From the NCBI GenBank assembly GCA_011525665.1, contig WYAU01000097.1, positions 28,749-92,748 of the forward strand: 64,000 nucleotides of DNA. Reading direction: 5' to 3'. The notes below the pieces were generated by a model. It did no database searches, was not told where the DNA came from, and saw only the letters and a program-made list of their open reading frames with translations. Of the stretch, positions 1-9,000 are shown one piece after another. The translations under genes were made by a program, and so were the position numbers. Position 1 is the first letter of the stretch; each line of letters begins with the position of its first letter. Source of the DNA: Candidatus Brocadia sp. (GTDB lineage: Bacteria > Planctomycetota > Brocadiia > Brocadiales > Brocadiaceae).

Positions 1-145
1 CTTGTTGTCTCGAATATATTGAAAACACACAGATTTTAGTTGAAAAATATTATCGATAATTTATGCAATTAAGCACTAGTTGCTTGCTTGAGCTTGCTAA
101 ATAAGCTTGAAAAAAAGATATTAAAAGCGAAATCTACGATAAGCA

Positions 146-229
146 AATAAGCAACCGGAGGGTATCGAAGTCCTGCCTGGTGCAGCCTTGTGGGAGGTGT
201 TTGATTTTGCTGAAGACGAGGGGAATTGA
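146..229 (+). pseudogene. possible C-terminal gene remnant upstream of the nucleotidyltransferase
   Basis: One frame is open from about 146 to the TGA at 227-229 and reads a protein-like tail ending ALWEVFDFAEDEGN, with an in-frame stop just upstream and no start codon. The stop overlaps the start region of the next gene, as expected if a coupled upstream gene once existed. The short direct repeat ATAAGCAAATAAGCAA at its left edge could mark a rearrangement. It is too short to assign to a family, and it may be chance. Confidence 0.2.
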
Positions 230-231
230 GG

Positions 232-735
232 ATGTTCTATTTTGAAGTCTTTAAGGCATTCTATCAGGAAAAGGTAAAATACCTTGTTGTTGGCGGTCTT
301 GCGGTAAATCTCCATGGTGTGCCGCGGGTTACCTATGATATTGATATTATTATTCCAACCGACAGGGACAATGTTTTGAAACTGAATAGCACTTTAAGGG
401 CTTTGGGTTATGTCCCACGCCTTCCGGTGAACCCCGACGATATGGCAGATGAAAAGACATTAAAAAATTGGATTGAAAACCGCAATATGAGGGCTTTCAG
501 TTTCTATCATAAGAAAGAACATAATAAAGTCGTTGATATCGTACTGGAACATCCGCTTGATTTCACCGAGGCATTCCAGCGCGGCGACAGAAAAAAAGTG
601 GGTGATATTGAAATTTATGTGGCTTCCATAGATGATATGATAACCATGAAAAAAGTAAGCGACAGACCGAAAGACCGAAGCGACATGGAAATGCTCAAGG
701 AAGCCTTGAAAATAATGGAGCAAAAGAATGAATAA
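232..735 (+). CDS. nucleotidyltransferase-fold protein (MNT/AbiEii-like)
   Basis: This small protein of about 167 residues resembles nucleotidyltransferase-fold proteins often found in accessory or toxin-antitoxin loci. Near the N-terminus it has the hallmark glycine pair and acidic motif: VVGGLAVNLHG, then TYDIDIII, whose two Asp residues would bind metal. A third acidic position may lie in the VVDIVLEHP segment. The ATG at 232 is preferred over the TTG at 226 because GAGGGG at 219-224 sits at good spacing. Its 3' end overlaps the next small gene by 8 nt, which implies translational coupling. The substrate is unknown. The family includes tRNA- or protein-modifying toxins and antitoxins as well as housekeeping enzymes, so a toxin role is only inference. 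Confidence 0.75.
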   Translation: MFYFEVFKAFYQEKVKYLVVGGLAVNLHGVPRVTYDIDIIIPTDRDNVLKLNSTLRALGYVPRLPVNPDDMADEKTLKNWIENRNMRAFSFYHKKEHNKVVDIVLEHPLDFTEAFQRGDRKKVGDIEIYVASIDDMITMKKVSDRPKDRSDMEMLKEALKIMEQKNE

Positions 736-907
736 GGGTTTTCGTTATACCTTGGAAAAAGAAGATATCGTAAATTATATGAAGCTCTCGGATGAGGAAA
801 AACTTAACTGGCTGGAAGAGATTGTCTCATTTACTGAAAAGGTATTGACTCCCAAAGAAAAAAAAGTAAGAGACTATTTCAGAAATAATAGAGAAACTGG
901 CGTTTAA
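728..907 (+). CDS. small partner protein of the nucleotidyltransferase (59 aa, function unknown)
   Basis: ATG at 728 opens a 59-codon frame ending TAA at 907, overlapping the upstream nucleotidyltransferase gene by 8 nt. The product is charged and helical-looking, with a central segment LSDEEKLNWLEEIVSFTE followed by a basic tail (TPKEKKVRDYFR). I do not recognise a named domain. The overlap and small size suggest that the two products act together, as in a two-gene module. No HEPN motif (RxxxxH) is present, so it is not a classical MNT-HEPN pair. Thymidylate kinase begins 18 nt downstream and could be co-transcribed. Confidence 0.6.
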   Translation: MNKGFRYTLEKEDIVNYMKLSDEEKLNWLEEIVSFTEKVLTPKEKKVRDYFRNNRETGV

Positions 908-925
908 TCAACCGGAGTAAATTGA

Positions 926-1603
926 ATGCAGGGAAAACTTATTGTCATCACGGGTATCGATGGCAGCGGTAAGACGGTGCAGTCGAAGCTCCTGTACGAA
1001 CGATTGCTGAAAGAGGGGTATCCCGTTATTATTACAGACTTCCCCCAGTATGGTAAAACATTTTTTGCTGATATGGTCACGAAATATCTTAAAGGTGAAT
1101 TTGGGAGCGCAGATTCCGTAAGTCCGTACTTAGCAGCACTCCTTTATGCAGGGGATCGCTGGGAGTGTAAGGAACAAATAAACACATGGCTTGGGGAAGG
1201 CAAGATTATCGTATCAAACCGCTATGTATGTGATAATATGGCCCATCAGGGCGGTAAAATTAACACTCCCACAGAAAAAGGAAAATTTTTCCAGTGGCTG
1301 GATAGATTGGAACATCAGGTATTTGCCGTACCTCGATCAAATCTCAATATCCTGTTATACGTACCGGCAGAAATCGCCTATCAGCTTGTTGAAAAAAAGG
1401 AGCAACGAGCTTATCTGTCAGGGGAAAAAAAGGATATCCACGAAGAGGATATAAATCACTTACGATACGCACAACAAACCTTCCTGGAAATTGCCAAAGG
1501 AAAAAGAGACTGGATAACCATTGATTGCACAGAAAACGGCAAGTTGTTACCGGAACAATTAATAGCGGAAAAAGTTTGGCACGTGGTTAAAAATGTATTA
1601 TAA
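926..1603 (+). CDS. tmk: thymidylate kinase (dTMP kinase)
   Basis: Phosphorylates dTMP to dTDP with ATP in the cytoplasm, an essential step of dTTP synthesis. The P-loop GIDGSGKT lies at residues 10-17. A DFP motif at 38-40 contacts the substrate, and a SNRYVCDN segment supplies the conserved Arg of the thymidylate kinase family. A flexible lid region rich in Lys and Glu follows near residues 152-172. At 225 residues it is slightly longer than typical bacterial enzymes (about 205-215). The ATG at 926 is preceded by CCGGAG, a reasonable ribosome site. It follows the 59-aa gene closely and is followed by a palindromic repeat. Confidence 0.92.
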   Translation: MQGKLIVITGIDGSGKTVQSKLLYERLLKEGYPVIITDFPQYGKTFFADMVTKYLKGEFGSADSVSPYLAALLYAGDRWECKEQINTWLGEGKIIVSNRYVCDNMAHQGGKINTPTEKGKFFQWLDRLEHQVFAVPRSNLNILLYVPAEIAYQLVEKKEQRAYLSGEKKDIHEEDINHLRYAQQTFLEIAKGKRDWITIDCTENGKLLPEQLIAEKVWHVVKNVL

Positions 1604-1662
1604 AAACAGTAAGCGGATACCTAAAAAGCCATAGCACAGCAAAGCCGCAAAAAAATAGACCG

Positions 1663-1703
1663 CCCCTTGCTCCCCTCCTTCGCAAGGAGGGGAGAAAAGG
1701 GGT
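1663..1703. repeat. GC-rich palindromic repeat, intergenic copy
   Basis: The core is an 11-bp inverted repeat (CTCCCCTCCTT / AAGGAGGGGAG) around a 3-nt loop at 1670-1694, flanked by CCCC and GGGG outer arms. The same core with CTTCGCAAGG-type centres recurs at 42256-42300, 53261-53296, 54553-54601, 56315-56362 and 60289-60335. Here it lies between tmk and the cpgS-like gene. Confidence 0.8.
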
Positions 1704-1743
1704 GTAAAAAATATAATAAAAGGTTTTTACAAATCAATACACT

Positions 1744-3063
1744 ATGCCAAACAGGAAAAAAATCCTTATCATGGGGGCAGCAGGGCGTGATTTCCACAAT
1801 TTTAACGTCTGTTTCCGGGACAACCCCGAATTCGAAGTAATTGCCTTTACAGCGGCACAGATACCAAAAATCGCGGGAAGACAATACCCTCCTTCGCTGG
1901 CGGGGAAACTATACCCACGCGGAATCCCCATCGAACCGGAAGAAAAACTGGTGTCTCTCATACAATCTCACGGAATTGATGAAGTAATATTTTCCTATAG
2001 CGATGTATCGCACGAATACGTTATGCACAAGGCCAGCCTTGTGAATGCAGCGGGTGCACAGTTTACCCTCCTTGGTGCAAGGCAAACTATGCTCAGGAGC
2101 AAAAAACCGGTTGTTGCCGTGTGTGCAGTAAGAACCGGCAGCGGCAAAAGTCCCGCTTCACGAAAGGTCTGCGAGATTCTCGGAAGAATGGGGAAAAAGG
2201 TTGTTGTCATACGGCATCCCATGCCATACGGTGATCTGGAAAGGCAACGGTTGCAACGATTCGTTTCATATAATGACTTTCAGAAACATGATTGCACGAT
2301 TGAAGAGATGGAAGAATACGAACCCCATCTCGAGCAGCACATGGTCGTGTATGCCGGCGTGGATTATGCAGCAATTCTGACTGAGGCCGAAAATGAGGCA
2401 GATATTATCGTATGGGACGGTGGTAATAATGACACCCCCTTTTATGTACCCGATATCCATATTACCATCGTTGACCCCCATCGGCCAGGGCATGAACTTA
2501 CCTATTATCCGGGAGAGACAAACCTCCTCTTAGCAGATATTGTAATGATTAGCAAAGAAGACACTGCAAAGCCAGAAAATATAAGCCTTGTTAAAGGACA
2601 TATACAACAGTCAAATCCCAAAGCAGTTATTATAGATGCTGCATTACCTGTAACCGTTGAAAAACCCGATCTCATAAAAGGCAAGCGTGCGCTGGTTATT
2701 GAGGATGGTCCAACCCTGACACACGGAGGTATGGCTTACGGCGCCGGAGTTCTTGCAGCAAAACAGTATGGTGCAATGGAGATTGTCGACCCAAGACCTT
2801 ACGCGGTCGGGTCAATTGCCGAAACTTTTGAGGAATTTCCACAGATAGGCAACCTCTTACCCGCCATGGGTTATGGTCATTCTCAGATGGAAGAGCTACG
2901 TGAAACGATACATCGCACCCCGTGTGACATCGTAATTATCGGTACCCCCATCGACTTAAGAAAACTCATACCCATTGACAAACCGACCGACCGGGTACGA
3001 TATAATTTGCAGGAAATAGGCACACCCACCCTTAAAGAACTCCTTGAAACGCGACTACGATGA
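1744..3063 (+). CDS. cyclic 2,3-diphosphoglycerate synthetase-like P-loop protein
   Basis: This 439-residue protein resembles archaeal cyclic 2,3-diphosphoglycerate synthetase, which closes 2,3-diphosphoglycerate into a cyclic thermoprotectant. The N-terminus (KKILIMGAAGRDFHNF) looks like a Rossmann-type nucleotide site. A second nucleotide site, RTGSGKS, lies at residues 130-136, followed by VVVIRHPMPYG. Later come an acidic motif, VWDGGNNDTPF, and a conserved Lys/Asp segment. Members of this family in bacteria are seldom tested. The stop codon overlaps the start of carbamate kinase by 4 nt (ATGA), so the two products are probably made together, which hints at a role in carbamoyl or nitrogen metabolism instead of thermoprotection. 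Family assignment is fairly sure. The reaction in this organism is not. Confidence 0.75.
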   Translation: MPNRKKILIMGAAGRDFHNFNVCFRDNPEFEVIAFTAAQIPKIAGRQYPPSLAGKLYPRGIPIEPEEKLVSLIQSHGIDEVIFSYSDVSHEYVMHKASLVNAAGAQFTLLGARQTMLRSKKPVVAVCAVRTGSGKSPASRKVCEILGRMGKKVVVIRHPMPYGDLERQRLQRFVSYNDFQKHDCTIEEMEEYEPHLEQHMVVYAGVDYAAILTEAENEADIIVWDGGNNDTPFYVPDIHITIVDPHRPGHELTYYPGETNLLLADIVMISKEDTAKPENISLVKGHIQQSNPKAVIIDAALPVTVEKPDLIKGKRALVIEDGPTLTHGGMAYGAGVLAAKQYGAMEIVDPRPYAVGSIAETFEEFPQIGNLLPAMGYGHSQMEELRETIHRTPCDIVIIGTPIDLRKLIPIDKPTDRVRYNLQEIGTPTLKELLETRLR

Positions 3064-4007
3064 AGAAGAAAGTTGTTGTCATTGCCTTAGGGGGAAATGC
3101 CCTTATCAGTGAAGGACAGCAGGGCACAACTGCAGAACAATTTGAGAATGTCCGGAAGAGTCTCGACGGCATTATCTATTGCCTAAAACAGGGTTTTGCG
3201 GTGGTCATCACCCATGGAAACGGACCGCAGGTAGGTAACCTGTTACTCATGGTGGAAGCCAGCCGGAACCAGGTACCCGATCTTCCCCTGGGTGTCTGTG
3301 TAGCAGATACTGAGGGCGCAATAGGGTATATGATCCAGCAGTCCTTAACCAACCGGTTACGAAAAGAGGGCATTGACAGATGTGTTGTTACCGTGCTGAC
3401 ACAGGTCATTGTCGATAAGCATGACAGGGCCTTTTCAAATCCCACAAAACCTATCGGACCCTTTTTTATCCGGGAAGAGGCGGAGCGTTTTCACCGGGAG
3501 AAAGGCTGGCACATTGCAGAAGACAGTCACAGGGGGTACCGCCGGGTGGTTCCTTCCCCAAGCCCGTTGAAAATTGTGGAAGAAAGGGCCGTTAAAACCC
3601 TGTCAGAGGCAGGCGATATTGTCATAGCGGCTGGCGGTGGCGGCATTCCTGTCGTACTGAAAGAAGACGGGGATCTGGAGGGGGTTGATGTGGTGATTGA
3701 TAAAGACCTTGCCTCCGCCGTCCTGGCAAGGGATATCAAGGCCCACTGCCTTATGATGCTTACCGGTGTAGAACACGTCTTTTTAAACTTCAAGCAGTCG
3801 AAAGAGCGGGCATTAAGCAGGTTGACAATAAATGAAGCAGAAAGGTATCTCCGGGAAGGGCATTTCCCGCCGGGGAGCATGGGACCGAAGGTTCTGGCGG
3901 CCATAAATTTTTTAACCTGGGGCGGGGAACTGTCCATTATTACGTCCATTGACAAGGTGAAAGATGCACTGGATGGCCGTACCGGCACAATGATTATAAA
4001 GGATTAA
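3060..4007 (+). CDS. arcC: carbamate kinase
   Basis: Carbamate kinase interconverts carbamoyl phosphate plus ADP with carbamate, ammonia and ATP. The 315-residue length matches the family. The N-terminal KVVVIALGGNALI and the GNGPQVGNLL segment are hallmarks of the amino-acid-kinase fold in carbamate kinases. Further markers are the PTKPIGPF segment, the GGGGIPV loop and VIDKDLASAVLA near residue 215, and the C-terminal FPPGSMGPKVLAA. The ATG overlaps the TGA of the cpgS-like gene. No arginine deiminase or ornithine carbamoyltransferase gene is near, so it is not in an arginine-deiminase operon. It could release ammonia and make ATP, or fix ammonia in reverse. Confidence 0.93.
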   Translation: MKKKVVVIALGGNALISEGQQGTTAEQFENVRKSLDGIIYCLKQGFAVVITHGNGPQVGNLLLMVEASRNQVPDLPLGVCVADTEGAIGYMIQQSLTNRLRKEGIDRCVVTVLTQVIVDKHDRAFSNPTKPIGPFFIREEAERFHREKGWHIAEDSHRGYRRVVPSPSPLKIVEERAVKTLSEAGDIVIAAGGGGIPVVLKEDGDLEGVDVVIDKDLASAVLARDIKAHCLMMLTGVEHVFLNFKQSKERALSRLTINEAERYLREGHFPPGSMGPKVLAAINFLTWGGELSIITSIDKVKDALDGRTGTMIIKD

Positions 4008-4117
4008 GCGGAAATTCTGTGTCTCCTGCAAGTAGTATGAGTGTCCGCCTGTGTAAAAGAGAAGGCTATTAAATATTATGGAAACCAATCGGAATTTTCT
4101 CTTCCGAAAGTTTAATC

Positions 4118-4147
4118 TTGATTTTGATTTTGTATTTGGTGTAGAAT
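4118..4147 (+). promoter_or_regulatory. candidate sigma-70 promoter for tRNA-Arg
   Basis: TTGATT at 4118-4123 and TAGAAT at 4142-4147 are separated by 18 nt and lie 25 nt before the tRNA. Position and spacing fit, but the match is from inspection only. Confidence 0.4.
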
Positions 4148-4171
4148 TTTAAAAGCAACTTACCGTTATCA

Positions 4172-4248
4172 GCCCCTATAGCTCAATTGAATAGAGCGTT
4201 GGCCTCCGGAGCCAAAGGTTGCAGGTTTGAATCCTGCTGGGGGCGCCA
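4172..4248 (+). tRNA. tRNA-Arg (anticodon CCG)
   Basis: The 77-nt sequence folds as a complete cloverleaf. The acceptor GCCCCTA pairs with TGGGGGC, the D stem GCTC pairs with GAGC, the anticodon stem TTGGC/GCCAA holds the loop CTCCGGA, and the T stem GCAGG/CCTGC holds the loop TTTGAAT. CCA is encoded at the 3' end. The anticodon CCG reads the Arg codon CGG. Confidence 0.95.
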
Positions 4249-4266
4249 AACCACATCAGTTGTCGA

Positions 4267-4914
4267 TCATCGGCGCCTCGTTACTCCCACTTTTTTGCAA
4301 TAGATATTGACCGGGCAGATGCTGCATTTGGGTGAGAGAGGGACGCAGATATTTTGACCGAAGGTAACAAGGAGGTCATTGATGGTGAGCCAATATTTTT
4401 TGGGGAGTTTTTCACGGAGGGCAGATTCGGTTTCGTGAGGATTCTCCGTTTTAATGTATCCCCATCGGTTGGTAATACGATGAACGTGGGTATCCACGCA
4501 GATGCCTGGTTTTCGATATCCGAGGGTTACCACTAAATTTGCCGTCTTGCGGCCTACGCCATTGAATTTTAATAATTCATCGATTTCGTCCGGTACCCTC
4601 CCATCATATCTTTCAAGTAGTACCTTGCAAATCTCCCTGATCTTTCGTGCCTTTGTACGATAAAACCCTACAGGGTAAATGAGTTTTTCCAGCTTTAAAG
4701 CAGGAATCCTTACCATATCTCCCGGATTATCAGCCGCGGCAAAGAGCCGCTCCGAGGCCTCGCGGGTGGTCTGATCCTTAGTCCTGAGGCTTAAGATGCA
4801 GGAAATGAGGACATGGAACGGGGTTCTTTTTCGGGAGATGGTTGTAACGATGGGTTCACTGAAACGTTTGTTTTCTTGCTTAATAATTTCTAATACAGTA
4901 TCAATGTTAAACAA
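4267..4914 (-). CDS. nth: endonuclease III (DNA glycosylase/AP lyase)
   Basis: A base-excision-repair enzyme that removes oxidised pyrimidines and cuts abasic sites. The helix-hairpin-helix LLKFNGVGRKTANLV carries the catalytic Lys, the catalytic Asp follows in CVDTHVHRITNRWG, and the C-terminus has the [4Fe-4S] ligand pattern C-x6-C-x2-C-x5-C. I place the start at TTG 4914 (LFNIDTV) with AAGAGA upstream. A longer frame from TTG 4947 would start inside a strong intrinsic terminator hairpin (4935-4967) that probably ends the upstream aquaporin transcript. The product from 4914 has 215 residues, normal for Nth. It is convergent with the tRNA-Arg gene. Confidence 0.92.
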   Translation of the reverse strand: MFNIDTVLEIIKQENKRFSEPIVTTISRKRTPFHVLISCILSLRTKDQTTREASERLFAAADNPGDMVRIPALKLEKLIYPVGFYRTKARKIREICKVLLERYDGRVPDEIDELLKFNGVGRKTANLVVTLGYRKPGICVDTHVHRITNRWGYIKTENPHETESALREKLPKKYWLTINDLLVTFGQNICVPLSPKCSICPVNIYCKKVGVTRRR

Positions 4915-4929
4915 GGGTTTTCTCTTAAT

Positions 4930-4967
4930 AAAAACGGCAACGTACAAATCCGATTTATACGTTGCCG
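4930..4967 (-). terminator. intrinsic terminator after aquaporin (bidirectional in form)
   Basis: A 10-bp perfect stem, CGGCAACGTA / TACGTTGCCG, with a 13-nt loop lies at 4935-4967. Read on the minus strand it is followed directly by TTTTT, the classic rho-independent form. The plus strand also gives CTCTTTT after the stem. It lies 75 nt past the aquaporin stop and just before the nth start. Confidence 0.75.
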
Positions 4968-5041
4968 CTCTTTTATTTCAAATCCGGTTTCTAATGAATG
5001 TGCCTGTTGGTAACAATAAGCCTGATTTTATCTGACTGTAA

Positions 5042-5731
5042 TTATTGTTTCCTGGTTTCAGCAAAGAGTTGATCGTAAACAAACCCTGCCACAATCCCCC
5101 CCAAGATCGGGCCGATCCACCAGACATAGTGGTGGGTAAACTGACCCGATGCGATGGCCGGGCCGAACACACGGGCCGGGTTCATCGCACCGCCGCTGAT
5201 CGTACCGCCAATCATTGACCCAAAGAGCACCACCAGTCCAACGGCCACTCCCGCAAATCCCGCAGATGCCCTTTTGTCTACGAGCGTCCCGTAGATGGTA
5301 AAAACCAAAAGAAAGGTAATGATAAATTCCATTAATACTCCGCGCCCGATAGAGACGCCGGGCGACAGCATGCATGTTCCTAAATACACGGTCTTGAGCG
5401 CATCGGGAAAGAGGATTTTTAACGCAAGTCCCGCGAGTGTTGCGCCTGCAATCTGAGAGATGATATACATGATCGCCGTATTAGGATCCATCCGCCGGCT
5501 GATCCAAAAGGATATAGTTACCGCCGGATTGACATGAGAACCGGACACATAACTCGTGGCATAAATAACGGCGATTACCACCACACCAAACGCGATAGAA
5601 ATACCTAAGAGACCCAGTCCTTGCCCGCCCGCCTGCCTCAAATAAAAATCGGCGCATACAGAGCCAGCCGCAATAAACACAAGCGCAAATGTCCCAACGA
5701 ACTCGGCTATATACTTTTTGTACGCTTTCAT
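5042..5731 (-). CDS. aquaporin (MIP-family channel)
   Basis: This is a 229-residue integral membrane channel for water or small neutral solutes. Both half-pore signatures are present: SGSHVNPAVT with NPA at residues 68-70, and GGAMNPARVFGP with NPA at 184-186. Six hydrophobic helices fit the spacing. The Arg after the second NPA (NPAR) is the usual selectivity-filter residue. The context gives no sign of glycerol use, so AqpZ-like water transport is as likely as glycerol or ammonia transport. The ATG at 5731 has GGGAGAAAG upstream. An intrinsic terminator follows the gene. Confidence 0.93.
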   Translation of the reverse strand: MKAYKKYIAEFVGTFALVFIAAGSVCADFYLRQAGGQGLGLLGISIAFGVVVIAVIYATSYVSGSHVNPAVTISFWISRRMDPNTAIMYIISQIAGATLAGLALKILFPDALKTVYLGTCMLSPGVSIGRGVLMEFIITFLLVFTIYGTLVDKRASAGFAGVAVGLVVLFGSMIGGTISGGAMNPARVFGPAIASGQFTHHYVWWIGPILGGIVAGFVYDQLFAETRKQ

Positions 5732-5922
5732 TTCGCTTTCTCCCGTATATTTTTAACTAAATTTCCTTTTGTACTTAGCAAGAACATGATACATGGAAAA
5801 TTACCCATCTTCTGATTCTGTAACACGCAAAATCGAGGAAAAGATATCCTCCGTCCGTATTCTGTAAATTTTGTTTTACATCCTTTCCTTCCGCTTTTTA
5901 AGCCGCCTCCTTTCAGGATTAT

Positions 5923-5951
5923 ATTATACCTAACTCTGGAGAAGACATAAA
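5923..5951 (-). promoter_or_regulatory. candidate promoter upstream of aquaporin
   Basis: On the minus strand a perfect TATAAT (5928-5923) is preceded, after 17 nt, by TTTATG (5951-5946), a weak -35. This would give a leader of about 185 nt before the aquaporin ATG. The -10 is convincing, the -35 less so. Confidence 0.3.
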
Positions 5952-6011
5952 TTTGTAACAAGCTAACACAATCAATTAACACTGTCAAGCAAAAAGATGA
6001 GCAGCAAATAT

Positions 6012-9000
6012 TTATACAGGAGACCATGCCGCCTGATGTTTGAGCAATTTCCATCTCCTCTTTATCTCTTCCTCCGCTTGCTTCATCAGCGTTGCTGCCA
6101 CCTCCGGGTGGCTCGCCCTCAGCGACCGATAGCGGTTCTCATTATAGGCGTATTCCTCAAAAGAAACGGATGGGTCTTTGCTGTCAAGGACAAGGGGGTT
6201 TTTCCCCTGCGCCTCGAGCAGTGGATTATAACGGAAGAGTGGCCAATAACCACTTGCAACGGCCTTTTTCTGCTGTTCGATTCCCCTGCTCATGTCAATG
6301 CCGTGCGCAATACAGACCGAATAGGCGACGATGAGCGCCGGTCCGTTGTATGCCTCTGCCTCTGTAAATGCCCTGACTGTCTGGGCCATGTTTGCGCCAA
6401 ACGCCACCTGAGCGACATACACCTTACCATAGGTTGCCATCATCAGGCCGATATTCTTTTTCGGTGTCCTCTTTCCGCCCGCCGCAAACTGGGCAATTGC
6501 CCCCAAAGGCGTAGCCTTGGACATTTGTCCGCCGGTATTCGAATAAACCTCGGTATCCATAATCAGAAGTTTTATGTTTTCTCCCGATGCCAGCACGTGG
6601 TCTACACCACCATAACCGATATCATAGCCCCACCCGTCACCCCCAATTGCCCATACCGATTTCTTCACCAGGTAGTCAGCAATCGACAGGAGTCTCTTCG
6701 CATCTGGTGAGTTATCGTTTGAAAGCCTCTTTTTCAGTTTCTCCACGCTCACCCTCTGCTTGTCAACTCCGTCCTGGCTGGACTGATCGGCATTTTTCAG
6801 GCATTCAAAGAGTTCCTTTGCGTCCGCATACGCAGGGATCCCGGCCAGCTTGTCCAGCAACTCAACAGCCTGAGAGTAAAACTTATCCATGGTCTGCCGC
6901 ATACCCAGACCAAATTCGGCCGTATCTTCAAAGAGGGAGTTTGACCAGGCAGGCCCGCGGCCATCTGACCTCTTGGTGTAGGGAGTTGTTGGTAAATTCC
7001 CCCCGTAAATGGACGAACACCCCGTGGCATTGGCAAGAATCAGGCGGTCTCCAAATAGCTGGGTGAGCAGTTTTATGTAAGGAGTTTCGCCGCATCCGGC
7101 GCAGGCGCTGTGATATTCTATAAGCGGCTTTACAAACTGGCTTCCCTTTACGGAATTTGCGTTAAATTTCGAGGGATCCGTTTCGGGGAGGTCGAGGAAG
7201 AATTTGTAGTTCTGCGCCTCCCGATGGCGGAGCGGCTCCTGGAGCTTCATATTGATGGCCTTGACGCCGGGAATCTTGTTCCCCTGTGCATCCTTTTTCT
7301 GGCCGGGACAGTTGAATACACAGGAACCACAACCGGTACAATCCTCAGGCGCTACCTGAACGGTAAACTTAAGCCCTTTCATTTCCTTTCCCGTTGCATC
7401 AACCGACTTGAAAGCCGGAGGTGCATCCTTGAGCAATGCAGGGTCATACGCCTTTATCCTGATGGTTGCATGCGGACAGACAAATGAGCACTGGCCGCAC
7501 TGTATGCATGCATCAGGCTCCCACTCGGGTACGTGTACCCCGATATTCCTCTTTTCGTACTGGGTTGTCCCCGTTGGCCAGGTACCGTCAGCAGGTATGG
7601 CCGAAACGGGCAGGTAGTCTCCTTTGTTGGCAATCATTTTGGCTGTCACCTTTTTCACAAATTCAGGTGCATCATCAGGTACGGGCGAACGCATCCTGAT
7701 TTTGCCGGTAACCCTGCCGGGCACCTTTACCTCCACAATATTCTGGAGCGCCCTATCAACGGAGGCGTAGTTCATTTTGACTATCTCATCGCCCTTCTTT
7801 TGATACGTCTTTTTAATCTCTGCCTTGATTGCGCTGAGGGCATCGTCTTTCGGAATAATCCCGGAGATGACAAAAAACGCGGTCTGCATAATGGTGTTGA
7901 TCCTTGTTCCCAACCCGATCTCTTCGGCAAGGGAGATGGCATCGATAATATAAAACTTCATTTTTTTTGCAATGAGCTGTTCCTGCACCTCTATGGGCAG
8001 GCTGTCCCACACTTCGTCCTTACTACGGGAGGTGGTAAGCAAAAATATTGCCCCTTCCTCCGCATTGGATAACATATCGTATTTCTCAAGGAATGAAGGA
8101 TTATGGCAGGCAATGAAATTTGCCTTTGAGACAAGGTACGGGTTCAGTATCTTTTCTTTTCCGAAGCGCAGGTGGGATACCGTTGTTGAACCCGATTTCT
8201 TCGAATCATACACAAAATATCCCTGTGCATAGTTATCCGTTTCAGTGCCGATGATCTTGATGGTGTTCTTATTTGCACCTACCGTTCCATCAGCCCCCAG
8301 TCCATAAAATAATGCCCGGTAAGCCCCTTTCCCCTCTATCGTAAAGGATTCGTCATAATTCAGGCTGGTACCGGTAACATCATCGTTGATGCCAATGGTA
8401 AAGTGGTTTTTTGGCCTGCTCTGTGCTATATTGTCAAACACGGCCTTCACCATGGCCGGGGTAAAATCCTTTGAACCGAGACCATAACGGCCTCCTGCAA
8501 CAACCGGATAATCTCTGAATTTCGTCAGCCCCTTTTCCATTGCCTCACCAATAGCCGTTCTGACGTCCAGATACAAAGGCTCACCAATTGCGCCGGGCTC
8601 CTTGGTGCGGTCGAGAACAGCGATTGCCTTTACACTTGCAGGTAAACTATCGGCAAAGGCAGTTATATCAAATGGCCTGTAAAGTCTTACCTGAATAAGC
8701 CCCAGCTTTTCTCCCTTTGCATTGAGCGTCTGGATGGTATTAAGCGCCGTTTCTCCGGCAGAACCCATAATGATGATAATACGTTCCGCGTCGGGTGAAC
8801 CGGAGTAATCGAAGAGTTTATACTGACGGCCGGTAATTTTCGCAAATTTATCCATTGCCTTCTGCACAATGGCCGGAGTTGCCTGATAATATTTATTGAC
8901 GGTTTCCCTGCCCTGAAAGTAGACGTCAGGGTTCTGTGAGGTACCGCGGATGCAGGGGTTGTCAGGAGTAAGCCCCCTCTTGCGGTGGGCTATAACCAGT

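Noticed and set aside
1663..1703. Palindrome after tmk as a simple terminator
   Set aside because: The same unit recurs inside coding genes and no T-run follows here, so it is better classed as a dispersed repeat.
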